A DNA stretch of 64,000 nt from Pseudomonas sp. URMO17WK12:I2 (GTDB lineage Bacteria > Pseudomonadota > Gammaproteobacteria > Pseudomonadales > Pseudomonadaceae). A program made the position numbers and the translations under genes. Positions within the stretch are counted from its first letter, which is position 1; each line of letters starts with the position of its first letter. The DNA lies in the NCBI RefSeq assembly GCF_003253735.1, contig NZ_QKYW01000006.1, positions 294,214-358,213 on the forward strand. Direction: 5' to 3'. Shown piece by piece: positions 25,439 through 33,448 of the stretch. The notes under the pieces were generated by a model. The model was not told the origin of the DNA. It was given only the letters and a program-made list of their open reading frames with translations, and made no database searches.

Positions 25439-26674
25439 ATGAAACGATCAGCAGGTATCGGCCTGGCCATGGCGCTGGGCTCCCTGACACTGCCGGTTAC
25501 AGGCATGGCGGCGACGGAGTTTTCCGGCTACGTGCGCAGTGGTGCCGGCACGGCCGATGGCAATGGCAGGCAGTCATGCTTCCAGCTGCCGGGGGCGCGT
25601 TCCAAGTACCGCTTGGGTAACGAGTGCGAACACTACGCCGAGCTGGATCTGCGCCAGGATCTGTTCACCCTCGACGATGGCTCGGTACTGAGCATCGAGG
25701 GCATGGCGCAGCTGTTCAACGAGTATGGCCACACGCCGAAATTCACCGGTGACCGCGGCACTGCGCGGATGAACCAGATGTACGCCGAGTGGAGCAACAT
25801 GCCAGCGCTCAACGGCGGTTCGCTGTGGGCCGGGCGACGCTTCTACAAACGTAACGACATCCATATCTCCGACTTCTACTACTGGAACCAGAGCGCCACC
25901 GGTTTCGGTATCGACGAGATGAAGATCGGTGACTACAAGTACAGCTACGTGTTCTCGCGCAAGGACAGCTACGACCAGAAGGAATACATCAACCGCCACG
26001 ACTTCAACGTCGGCGGCTTCGTGACCAACCCGGGTGGCGAGATCGAGGTGGGTGTCAGCTATATCGACAAGCCATCTTCCGTCGAAGACTCGAACAGCGG
26101 CTGGGCGGTGACCGGTCAGCACGTGCAGAAGAACTTCCTCGGCCTGGGCGGCGATAACAAGCTGGCCCTGCAATACGGCGAAGGCCCGGGCACCGGCCTG
26201 GGCTACACCGGCGACCCGACCCTGGATCGTGGCGCCAAGAGCTGGCGCGTGGTGGAGTTCTTCGACTTCCAGATGACCCCGCGCCTGGGTGGCCAGGTGC
26301 AGGCCGTGTACCAGAAGGACAAACGTGAAGACGGCGGCGATCAGGACTGGTGGTCGGTGGGCGGGCGTACCAGCTATGCCTTCACCCAGCAGTTCAAGCT
26401 GGTCGGCGAGATCGGCCACGACCAGGTGGACGCATCCGGCGGCACCCGCAAGCTGAGCAAGTTCACCGTGGCGCCAACCTGGTCGCCGAACGGGCCGGGC
26501 TTCTTCGAGCGCCCGGAAATTCGCCTGTATTACACCTACGCCACATGGAACAAGGCGGCGCAGGAAGCGGCGAACCTGCTGGCTGAAGGCTCGGCCCTGT
26601 CCGATACCGGCGCTTTCGGTAGCGCGCGCAACGGCTCGAACTTCGGTGTGCAGGTCGAGTACTGGTGGAAGTAG
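25439..26674 (+). CDS. oprB: Carbohydrate-selective porin OprB
   Basis: Outer-membrane porin that admits glucose and related sugars to the periplasm for GtsA. 411 residues, with a signal peptide of about 24 residues ending TGMAA, then TEFSGYVRSGAGT at the start of the barrel and a C-terminal aromatic strand VQVEYWWK. The alternating polar/hydrophobic pattern and Tyr/Trp-rich strands fit a LamB/OprB barrel. It sits after gtsD as in P. aeruginosa (PA3186) and P. putida. Confidence 0.9.
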   Translation: MKRSAGIGLAMALGSLTLPVTGMAATEFSGYVRSGAGTADGNGRQSCFQLPGARSKYRLGNECEHYAELDLRQDLFTLDDGSVLSIEGMAQLFNEYGHTPKFTGDRGTARMNQMYAEWSNMPALNGGSLWAGRRFYKRNDIHISDFYYWNQSATGFGIDEMKIGDYKYSYVFSRKDSYDQKEYINRHDFNVGGFVTNPGGEIEVGVSYIDKPSSVEDSNSGWAVTGQHVQKNFLGLGGDNKLALQYGEGPGTGLGYTGDPTLDRGAKSWRVVEFFDFQMTPRLGGQVQAVYQKDKREDGGDQDWWSVGGRTSYAFTQQFKLVGEIGHDQVDASGGTRKLSKFTVAPTWSPNGPGFFERPEIRLYYTYATWNKAAQEAANLLAEGSALSDTGAFGSARNGSNFGVQVEYWWK

Positions 26675-26708
26675 GGCGCTGAGGCCTTTGCGTTTGCGTG
26701 ATGCCGCT

Positions 26709-26872
26709 GGTGGGTTACGCGGCGCGTCGGGATCGTTTTGAGTCACCGTAAGCGTTCTGGCGCCGCTCCACCCACCCTACGATCCCCATCCCGTAGGGTG
26801 GGTGGAGGCGCTGAACGTTATCGTTGGCCTTGGCGCGGTCTTCGTGCGCCGCAACCCACCATCGATATCGGC
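26709..26872. repeat. 164-bp compound palindrome, tandem unit A
   Basis: The unit opens with GGTGGGTTACGC and closes with GCGCCGCAACCCACC plus about 10 bases. In its middle CCACCCACCCTACG and CGTAGGGTGGGTGG form a hairpin. The next unit has the same length and order. Together the two fill the oprB-hexR gap (26675-27059); no coding potential is seen there. Confidence 0.75.
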
Positions 26873-26882
26873 GTCGCCCCGT

Positions 26883-27046
26883 GGTGGGTTACGCAGCGCT
26901 CAAGAATCGTGATGAGTCACCGTAAGTGTTCTGGCGCCGCTTTACCCACCCTACGGTCCCCATCCAGCAGGGTGGGTGAAAGGCGCGGGTCGCTATCGCT
27001 GGGCTTACTCGGTCCATGGGCGCCGTAACCCACCATTGGCATCGGC
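26883..27046. repeat. 164-bp compound palindrome, tandem unit B
   Basis: A diverged copy of unit A, starting 174 bp after it: GGTGGGTTACGCAGCGC, the shared GAGTCACCGTAAG block, TTCTGGCGCCGCTTTACCC, the inner CCCACCCTACG/CAGGGTGGGTG hairpin and the terminal GCGCCGTAACCCACC. Confidence 0.75.
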
Positions 27047-27059
27047 ATAGACGCAGGCC

Positions 27060-27929
27060 TCAACCCGGCTCTTCGTTGGCCGGATAACGGCTGGCGTTGA
27101 GGCTTTCCTTGATCTTGCGCAGGTGCGGCTGGAAATCCGCGCCACGGCGCAGGGTCATGCCGGTTGCCAGCACATCGAGCACGGTGAGCTGGATGATCCG
27201 TGAGGTCATCGGCATATAGATGTCGGTGTCTTCGGGCAGCGGGATGTGCACGCTCAGGCTGCACGCCAGGGCCAATGGCGAGCCGGCGGCGGTCAGGCCG
27301 AGCACCGAAGCGCCATTTTCCCGAGCCAGGCGCGCCACCTCGACCAGCTCGCGGGTACGGCCGGTATAGGAAATGATCACGAACAGATCACCCGTATGCG
27401 CCACCGAGGCGAGCATGCGTTGCATCAGCACGTCCGCGTGGGCGGATACCGCGAGGTTGAAGCGGAAGAACTTGTGTTGGGCATCCAGGGCCACGGGAGC
27501 CGAGGCGCCGAGGCCGAAGAAGTGGATCTGCCGGGCCTGGATCAGCAGGTCGACGGCGCGACTGATCAGGTTCGGATCGAGGCTCTGGCAGGCGCTGTCC
27601 AGCGAGGCGATGGCGCTGCCGAAGATCTTGCGGGTATAGGCCTCGGGACCGTCGTCGGCTTCCACCGCGCGGCTTACATAGGCTGCGCCGCTGGCCAGGC
27701 TCTGCGCCAGTTGCATTTTCAGTTCCGGATAGCCGTTGACGCCGAACGAGCGGCAGAAACGGTTGACCGTCGGCTCACTGACCTGGGCGGCCTGGGCGAG
27801 GGCGGCGATGCTCAGGCGAGTGGCCTGCTGCGGATTGAGCAGGATCACTTCGGCGACCTTGCGTTCGGCCTTGTTCAGGCTGTCGAGGCGGCCCTGGATC
27901 TGTTCGAGGAGGTTGCGCACGCGATCCAT
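27060..27929 (-). CDS. hexR: Transcriptional repressor HexR (RpiR family)
   Basis: HexR represses zwf-pgl-eda and the gapA/edd promoters and is released by KDPG. 289 residues: an N-terminal RpiR helix-turn-helix domain (1-77) with VSEPTVNRFCRSFGVNGYPELK, and a C-terminal sugar isomerase (SIS) domain with HFFGLGASAPVALDAQHKFFR and VIISYTGRTRELVEVA for the phosphosugar. It diverges from zwf. The oprB-side gap contains tandem repeats; the aldose 1-epimerase gene often found between oprB and hexR in P. putida is absent. Confidence 0.93.
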   Translation of the reverse strand: MDRVRNLLEQIQGRLDSLNKAERKVAEVILLNPQQATRLSIAALAQAAQVSEPTVNRFCRSFGVNGYPELKMQLAQSLASGAAYVSRAVEADDGPEAYTRKIFGSAIASLDSACQSLDPNLISRAVDLLIQARQIHFFGLGASAPVALDAQHKFFRFNLAVSAHADVLMQRMLASVAHTGDLFVIISYTGRTRELVEVARLARENGASVLGLTAAGSPLALACSLSVHIPLPEDTDIYMPMTSRIIQLTVLDVLATGMTLRRGADFQPHLRKIKESLNASRYPANEEPG

Positions 27930-28014
27930 TGTTGTCCTTGTTCGATGAAATGCCGGGTTATCCTAAGCCGGGGCTGGCTTACTGGCTACTCGCCCGACGT
28001 ACTCTATGGATATG

Positions 28015-28031
28015 TTGTGTTTATTACTACA
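28015..28031. promoter_or_regulatory. Degenerate HexR-type site between hexR and zwf
   Basis: TTGTGTTTATTACTACA (reverse complement TGTAGTAATAAACACAA) resembles HexR boxes of zwf promoters but is less symmetric than the gapA site. It lies 64 bases before zwf in the divergent region, where HexR is known to bind. Confidence 0.45.
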
Positions 28032-28094
28032 TTCAAGGTTGCGAAATGGCCAATTACCCGCTATCAATAGGGCAACTTTAGAAGAACAAAGATC

Positions 28095-29564
28095 ATGCTG
28101 ATGATTCCCGTTGAGCCTTGTACCCTCGCTCTGTTCGGCGCCCTCGGTGACCTGGCATTGCGCAAACTGTTCCCCGCCCTCTATCAGCTCGATCGTGCCG
28201 GGCTGCTGCACGAGGATACCCAGCTGCTCGCCCTGGCACGGGAGGGGGGTGATCCTGCAACGCACCTGAGCACCATCGATAGCCATCTGCGCCGTTACCT
28301 GCCCGCTGCCGAGCTGGACGAATCGGTGATGCAGCGCTTTCAGGGGCGCCTGCGCTACCTGAGCATGGAGTTTCTGCCGCCTGATGCGTATCCGCAGCTG
28401 GCTGAAGCAGTCGGCAAGGGGCGCCAGCTGATCGCCTATTTCGCCACGCCCGCTTCCGTATATGGCGGCATCTGCGCCAACCTCGCTGCGGTGGGCCTGG
28501 CCGAGAACACCCGGGTGGTGCTGGAAAAACCCATCGGCCATGACCTGGCGTCATCCCGTGCGGTCAACGATGCAGTGGCGGCTTACTTTCCGGAAACCCA
28601 GGTCTATCGGATCGACCATTACCTGGGCAAGGAAACGGTGCAGAACCTCATCGCCCTGCGTTTTGCCAACAGCCTGTTCGAAACCCAGTGGAACCAGAAC
28701 CACATCACCCACGTGGAAATCACCGTGGCGGAGAAGGTCGGCATCGAAGGCCGCTGGGGGTATTTCGACAAGGCCGGCCAGCTGCGCGACATGATCCAGA
28801 ACCACCTCTTGCAACTGCTTTGCCTGATTGCCATGGACCCGCCCGGCGACCTGTCGGCCGACGCCATCCGTGACGAGAAGGTCAAGGTGCTCAAGGCCCT
28901 GGAACCGATGACCGCCGAGCAGCTGTCGCGCCATGTGGTGCGCGGCCAATACGTGGCCGGCACCAGCGATGGCAAGCCGGTGCCCGGTTATCTGGAAGAA
29001 GAGAATTCCAACGCCCAGAGCGACACCGAAACCTTCGTCGCCCTGCGCGCCGACATCCGCAACTGGCGCTGGGCCGGCGTGCCGTTCTACCTGCGCACCG
29101 GCAAACGCATGGCGCAGAAGCTGTCGCAGATCGTCATCCACTTCAAGGAGCCGCCGCACTATATCTTCGCGCCAGAACAGCGCCAGTTGATCGGCAACAA
29201 GCTGATCATCCGCTTGCAGCCGGACGAGAGCATTTCCCTGCAGGTGATGACCAAGGATCAAGGCCTGGACAAGGGCATGCAGCTGCGCAGCGGCCCGCTA
29301 CAGCTGAACTTCTCCACCACCTACAAGAGCGCGCGGATTCCCGATGCCTACGAGCGGTTACTGCTGGAAGTGATGCGCGGCAACCAGAATCTGTTCGTGC
29401 GCAAGGACGAAATCGAGCACGCCTGGCAGTGGTGCGATCAGTTGATCGACGGCTGGAAAAAACTCGGCGACCCACCCAAACCCTATGTCGCCGGCACCTG
29501 GGGGCCGATGAGCTCCATCGCCCTGATCACTCGTGACGGGAGGGCCTGGTATGGCGATCTCTGA
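28095..29564 (+). CDS. zwf: Glucose-6-phosphate 1-dehydrogenase
   Basis: Oxidises glucose 6-phosphate to 6-phosphogluconolactone with NAD(P)+. 489 residues. The nucleotide loop is ALFGALGDLALRKLFPAL near the N-terminus; the active-site signature is YRIDHYLGKETVQN near residue 175. ATG codons at 28095 and 28101 are both possible. The leader contains AAGAACAA (28082-28089), an AANAANAA motif. pgl starts inside its last 14 bases, so zwf-pgl-eda form an operon that diverges from its repressor hexR. Confidence 0.95.
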   Translation: MLMIPVEPCTLALFGALGDLALRKLFPALYQLDRAGLLHEDTQLLALAREGGDPATHLSTIDSHLRRYLPAAELDESVMQRFQGRLRYLSMEFLPPDAYPQLAEAVGKGRQLIAYFATPASVYGGICANLAAVGLAENTRVVLEKPIGHDLASSRAVNDAVAAYFPETQVYRIDHYLGKETVQNLIALRFANSLFETQWNQNHITHVEITVAEKVGIEGRWGYFDKAGQLRDMIQNHLLQLLCLIAMDPPGDLSADAIRDEKVKVLKALEPMTAEQLSRHVVRGQYVAGTSDGKPVPGYLEEENSNAQSDTETFVALRADIRNWRWAGVPFYLRTGKRMAQKLSQIVIHFKEPPHYIFAPEQRQLIGNKLIIRLQPDESISLQVMTKDQGLDKGMQLRSGPLQLNFSTTYKSARIPDAYERLLLEVMRGNQNLFVRKDEIEHAWQWCDQLIDGWKKLGDPPKPYVAGTWGPMSSIALITRDGRAWYGDL

Positions 29565-30264
29565 CCTCGATTTTCCCGTGGGCGTGGTCGCCCGCAGCCA
29601 CAGCGATTCCGCGCAGCTGGCTCAGGCGTTGGCCGAGAACGTCGCCGGTGCGCTGCGTGACGCCATCGACAGCCACGGCCGGGCGACCCTGGTGGTCTCC
29701 GGCGGGCGCAGCCCGATCGCCTTTTTCAAGGCGCTTTCGCAGCAGACCTTGCCCTGGAACAAGGTGCTGGTGAGCCTGGCCGACGAACGCTGGGTGCCGG
29801 TCAGCCACGAAGACAGCAACGAGGCGCTGGTGCGCCGCCATCTGCTGCAGGGGCCGGCTGCCGAAGCCCGATTGCTGGGGCTGTACCACAGCGCCGGTAG
29901 CCTCGAGGAGGCCGCCAGGCTGACCGAACGGGCACTGGCCGATTTACCGAGTATCGACGTGCTGATCCTCGGCATGGGAACCGACGGTCATACCGCCTCG
30001 TTGTTTCCCAATAGTCCCAATCTGGATGAAGCCATGGATCGCGATGGTTCCCGGCGCTGTTTGCCGATGCTGGCGCCGAGCGTGCCCCATCAGCGTTTGA
30101 CCCTGACCCTGCCAGTGCTCAAAGCTGCGCGCCTGCAAATTCTGTCGATCGAAGGGCAGGGCAAGCTCGAGGTGCTGGCGCAGGCGATGCAGCAGCCAGA
30201 TCAACGAAATATGCCGATCAGCGCGTTTATCGACGCGCCGCTGGAAATTTATTGGTGCCCGTAG
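29551..30264 (+). CDS. pgl: 6-phosphogluconolactonase
   Basis: Hydrolyses 6-phosphogluconolactone to 6-phosphogluconate, between Zwf and Edd. 237 residues, DevB/SOL family, with TLVVSGGRSPIAFFKAL, SLADERWVPVSHEDSNE and LGMGTDGHTASLFP. The ATG at 29551 has GGGAGG eight bases upstream, inside the end of zwf; the codon at 29533 is less likely. eda follows after 17 bases. Confidence 0.93.
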   Translation: MAISDLDFPVGVVARSHSDSAQLAQALAENVAGALRDAIDSHGRATLVVSGGRSPIAFFKALSQQTLPWNKVLVSLADERWVPVSHEDSNEALVRRHLLQGPAAEARLLGLYHSAGSLEEAARLTERALADLPSIDVLILGMGTDGHTASLFPNSPNLDEAMDRDGSRRCLPMLAPSVPHQRLTLTLPVLKAARLQILSIEGQGKLEVLAQAMQQPDQRNMPISAFIDAPLEIYWCP

Positions 30265-30281
30265 GCCATAGGAATAACAAC

Positions 30282-30941
30282 ATGACACAAGCCATCAGCC
30301 GCCCAGCCCCGACCATGGCGGAAAAGATCGACAGCATTGACGCGCTATGCGCCCGTGCGCGGATCATGCCGGTGATCACCATCGCCCGTGAGGAAGACAT
30401 TCTGCCGCTGGCCGACGCCCTGGATGCCGGCGGCCTGCAGGTGCTGGAAATCACCTTGCGCTCGCCCCACGGGCTGACCGCCATTCGCCGTCTGCGCGAA
30501 GAACGCCCGCACCTGTGCGTAGGCGCCGGCACGGTGCTTGATCGCCATATGTTGGCCGCAGTGGAAGAGGCCGGCGCCCAGTTCATCGTCAGCCCCGGCT
30601 CCACCGACGATCTATTGCGTGCCGCGTTGCAAAGCCCGGTGCCGATGCTGCCGGGCGTTGCCAGCGCCTCGGAGATCATGGTCGGCTACGCCCTAGGCTA
30701 TCGCCGCTTCAAGCTGTTTCCGGCGGAAGTCTGTGGCGGCACCGCGGCGCTCAAGGCGCTGGGTGGGCCATTCGGTGATATCCGCTTCTGCCCGACTGGT
30801 GGCGTCAGCCCGGCCAATTTGCAGCGTTACATGGCATTGCCCAACGTGATGTGCGTGGGTGGCAGCTGGATGCTCGATACTTCTGCGGGCTGGGACGCAG
30901 TGCGTCAGGCCAGCGCCGACGCGCTCGCCCTGCTGGACTGA
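30282..30941 (+). CDS. eda: KDPG aldolase (2-dehydro-3-deoxyphosphogluconate aldolase)
   Basis: Splits KDPG to pyruvate and glyceraldehyde 3-phosphate, completing the Entner-Doudoroff pathway. 219 residues, class I aldolase TIM barrel: catalytic Glu in LEITLRSPHGL, CVGAGTVLD, the Schiff-base lysine in RRFKLFPAEVCGG, and CPTGGVSPANL for phosphate. The ATG at 30282 is preceded by AATAACAA, an AANAANAA motif, and a GGAATAA region; an in-frame codon 30 bases upstream lies in the end of pgl. A hairpin follows the stop. Confidence 0.95.
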   Translation: MTQAISRPAPTMAEKIDSIDALCARARIMPVITIAREEDILPLADALDAGGLQVLEITLRSPHGLTAIRRLREERPHLCVGAGTVLDRHMLAAVEEAGAQFIVSPGSTDDLLRAALQSPVPMLPGVASASEIMVGYALGYRRFKLFPAEVCGGTAALKALGGPFGDIRFCPTGGVSPANLQRYMALPNVMCVGGSWMLDTSAGWDAVRQASADALALLD

Positions 30942-30946
30942 GTTGT

Positions 30947-30968
30947 GGCCCGCACCTCGGTGCGGGCC
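30947..30968 (+). terminator. Hairpin after eda
   Basis: GGCCCGCACC-TC-GGTGCGGGCC is a perfect 10-bp stem five bases after the eda stop. The following sequence CGCCTTTAAC has only a short T run, so termination may be partial. Confidence 0.6.
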
Positions 30969-31038
30969 CGCCTTTAACACGCCTGTCGCCGGCTCGATGC
31001 CTCTGTCGAACCGGCGTCGTCATTTCCGAGGTTCGCCA

Positions 31039-31857
31039 ATGACCCTGCGCATCAGCAAAGACACTCGCCTGTGCATGTCGCTGTCCGGGCGGCCGGGCAA
31101 TTTCGGCACGCGCTTTCAGAACTACCTGTACCGCGAGCTGGAGCTGGACTACCTGTACAAGGCCTTCACCACCACCGACCTGCCAGCGGCCATTGGCGGC
31201 ATCCGCGCCCTTGGCATTCGCGGCTGTGCAGTGTCGATGCCGTTCAAAGAAGCCTGTATCGAATATCTCGATGGCCTGCACGACTCGGCAGCGACGCTGC
31301 AATCGGTCAATACCATCGTCGCCGATGATGGCCGCCTGACCGGCTACAACACCGATTACAGTGCAGTAGTGAGCCTGCTCGGCAAACACGGCGTGCCGCG
31401 CGACACGCGCTATGCCTTGCGCGGTAGCGGCGGCATGGCCAAGGCGGTGGGCTGCGCGTTGCGTGACAGCGGTTTTGCCAAGGGCTGCATCGTCGCCCGC
31501 AACGAGGTGGCGGGCAGGGCGCTGGCCGGGCAGTGCGGCGTGCAATGGCGCGAGGTGTTGAGCGACGAACCGGCCGAGCTGCTGGTCAACGTCACGCCCC
31601 TGGGCATGCGTGGTGCCGAGGCCGAGCAGCTGGCCTTCGACGAGAAGGCGGTCGCTGCCGCACGCTGGGTATTCGATGTGGTCGCCGTACCAGTGGAAAC
31701 CCCGCTGATTCGCCTGGCCCGCTCATTGGGCAAGCCGGTCATCACCGGCGGCGAAGTGATCGTGCTGCAGGCCGTCGAGCAATTCGTGCTGTACACCGGC
31801 GTGCGCCCGGATGACGAACTGATCGAGCGGGCTGCGCGCTTCGCGCTTGCTGAATAG
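31039..31857 (+). CDS. Shikimate dehydrogenase-like oxidoreductase (AroE paralogue)
   Basis: A 272-residue member of the AroE family. The catalytic lysine is present in VSMPFKEACIEYL and the partner aspartate in GYNTDYSAV; the nucleotide loop is LRGSGGMAKAVG, and ITGGEVIVLQAVEQF ends the fold. However, the N-terminal loop, which in AroE carries the shikimate-holding Ser-x-Ser, reads GRPGNFGTRFQN. The true substrate may therefore differ. The start at 31039 has CGAGG upstream; the longer open frame overlaps eda. It follows zwf-pgl-eda with a hairpin between, so it may be partly cotranscribed. Confidence 0.75.
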   Translation: MTLRISKDTRLCMSLSGRPGNFGTRFQNYLYRELELDYLYKAFTTTDLPAAIGGIRALGIRGCAVSMPFKEACIEYLDGLHDSAATLQSVNTIVADDGRLTGYNTDYSAVVSLLGKHGVPRDTRYALRGSGGMAKAVGCALRDSGFAKGCIVARNEVAGRALAGQCGVQWREVLSDEPAELLVNVTPLGMRGAEAEQLAFDEKAVAAARWVFDVVAVPVETPLIRLARSLGKPVITGGEVIVLQAVEQFVLYTGVRPDDELIERAARFALAE

Positions 31858-31911
31858 GGTCTGTTGACGTTTCACGCACGGCGCGGCTCGCGTTGAAACG
31901 ACAACAGACCC
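31857..31911. repeat. Long inverted repeat starting at the aroE-like stop codon
   Basis: GGGTCTGTTGACGTTTCA and TGAAACGACAACAGACCC pair at 17 of 18 positions around a GC-rich loop. It begins on the last base of the stop codon. No T run follows, so a repeat-family element or an RNA-stabilising stem is as likely as a terminator. The rest of the gap to 32159 shows no other gene. Confidence 0.65.
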
Positions 31912-32159
31912 TGGCACAACTCGCCCTCTGCGCTGCGTTTGGCCGGGCTCAGGTAGCCCGGCCATTTTAAAGTTTGCACTTTCCGTTTCCTTGCCAAGTC
32001 GTAAAAGAGGTAGGGCATGGCGCTGCGACGAGCGCTCTGCCAGACGCTGGCTTCGCCGCAGCGCCATGCCCTGCATCCGAACGGAACGCCTTATCCAGGC
32101 TTCCGATGCCAGGCGCGCCGCTATCCGTTGGCCGCCGACAGACAAGCAAGGAGATAGCC

Positions 32160-32318
32160 ATGGGCTTGGGAACCATACTGCTGATCATTCTGATCCTGAT
32201 GCTGATTGGTGCCATCCCGGCATGGCCGCACAGCCGCAGCTGGGGCTACGGGCCTACCGGCGGCCTGGGACTGGTGCTGGTCATCGTGCTGGTGCTGCTG
32301 CTACTGGGCTACATATGA
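32160..32318 (+). CDS. DUF3309 small membrane protein
   Basis: A 52-residue peptide: hydrophobic segment (GTILLIILILMLIGAIP), a conserved WPHSRSWGYGPTGG turn, and a second hydrophobic segment rich in Leu and Val. This two-helix layout and the central motif are the DUF3309 family. An AAGGAGA ribosome site lies seven bases before the ATG. Function is unknown; related genes are often induced by stress. It lies alone, upstream of the ligase cassette, with no shared signal visible. Confidence 0.8.
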   Translation: MGLGTILLIILILMLIGAIPAWPHSRSWGYGPTGGLGLVLVIVLVLLLLGYI

Positions 32319-32434
32319 GCCAGCGCCTGCATCGCTGATGCAGGCGTCGCCGTCGGCGGTTCAAGCCGCTGACGGTGGCTCGGTTCCTGAAAGACTCGCT
32401 ACACCCCTCATTTCTACTTCCGGAGGTCGCCTGC

Positions 32435-33448
32435 TTGGATCTGGTGATTGCACGGCCCGAAGGCCTGTACTGTCCTCCCGGAGATTTCTACATCGACCCC
32501 TGGCGTCCCGTCGAGCGTGCCGTCATTACCCACGGCCATGGTGACCACGCACGTACCGGTAGCGCCCATTACCTGGCCGCGGCGCCGGGCGAGGGCATCC
32601 TGCGTACCCGCCTGGGGCGCGACATCAATCTGCAGACCCTGGCCTACGGCGAGACCATCGATCACCACGGCGTCACCCTGAGCTTTCATCCCGCCGGGCA
32701 TGTGCTGGGTTCGGCTCAGGTGCGACTCGAATACCGCGGCGAAGTCTGGGTAGCCTCGGGCGATTACAAGGTCGAGCCGGACGGCACCTGCGATCCCTTC
32801 GAACCGGTGCGTTGCCATACCTTCATCACCGAATCGACCTTCGGCTTGCCGATCTACCGCTGGCAGCCTCAGGCGCAGATCTTTGCCGGAATCAATGACT
32901 GGTGGCGGCAGAACCAGCAGGCCGGGCGGGCCAGCGTGCTGTTCTGCTACGCCTTCGGCAAGGCGCAGCGCATCCTGCATGGCATCGATGAAAACATCGG
33001 GCCGATTCTCGGCCACGGCTCCATGGAACCGCTGCATCAGGTCTACCGCGATGCCGGTGTCTACCTGCCGTCGACGCGCTACGCCGGCGACGTACCCAAG
33101 GGCGATCCGCTGCTGCGCCAGGCGTTGGTGCTGGCACCGCCGTCGGCCGGAGGCAGCAGCTGGATAAAGCGCTTTGGCGATTACAGCGATGCCTTCGCCA
33201 GTGGCTGGATGCTGCTGCGCGGTACCCGTCGGCGCCGCGGCGTGGATCGCGGCTTCGTGCTTTCCGATCACGCCGACTGGCCGGGGTTGCTGTGGGCCAT
33301 CGAGCAGACCGGTGCCGAGCGGGTGATGGTCACCCATGGCTCGGTGAACATCCTGGTGCGCCACCTGCGCGAGCAGGGCCTGGATGCCCAGGCCTTCGAT
33401 ACCGAATACGGCGAGGAAGACGATGCCGCGGCGGAGCCTTCCACGTGA
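32435..33448 (+). CDS. Ligase-associated MBL-fold DNA exonuclease
   Basis: A 337-residue metallo-beta-lactamase/beta-CASP nuclease, first gene of a four-gene repair cassette. Metal ligands are visible in VITHGHGDHARTG, AGHVLGSAQV, ASGDYK and VLSDHADWPGL. In the P. putida cassette the homologue is reported as a Mn-dependent DNA nuclease. The start is probably TTG at 32435, because GGAGG sits eight bases upstream at 32422-32426 and MDLVIARPEGLYCPPGDFYID is the usual N-terminus. Its TGA overlaps the GTG start of the ligase. Confidence 0.85.
   Translation: MDLVIARPEGLYCPPGDFYIDPWRPVERAVITHGHGDHARTGSAHYLAAAPGEGILRTRLGRDINLQTLAYGETIDHHGVTLSFHPAGHVLGSAQVRLEYRGEVWVASGDYKVEPDGTCDPFEPVRCHTFITESTFGLPIYRWQPQAQIFAGINDWWRQNQQAGRASVLFCYAFGKAQRILHGIDENIGPILGHGSMEPLHQVYRDAGVYLPSTRYAGDVPKGDPLLRQALVLAPPSAGGSSWIKRFGDYSDAFASGWMLLRGTRRRRGVDRGFVLSDHADWPGLLWAIEQTGAERVMVTHGSVNILVRHLREQGLDAQAFDTEYGEEDDAAAEPST

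Noticed and set aside
26738..27028. Open frame inside the tandem repeats after oprB
   Set aside because: It merely reads through two palindromic repeat units and repeats its own sequence; no ribosome site.
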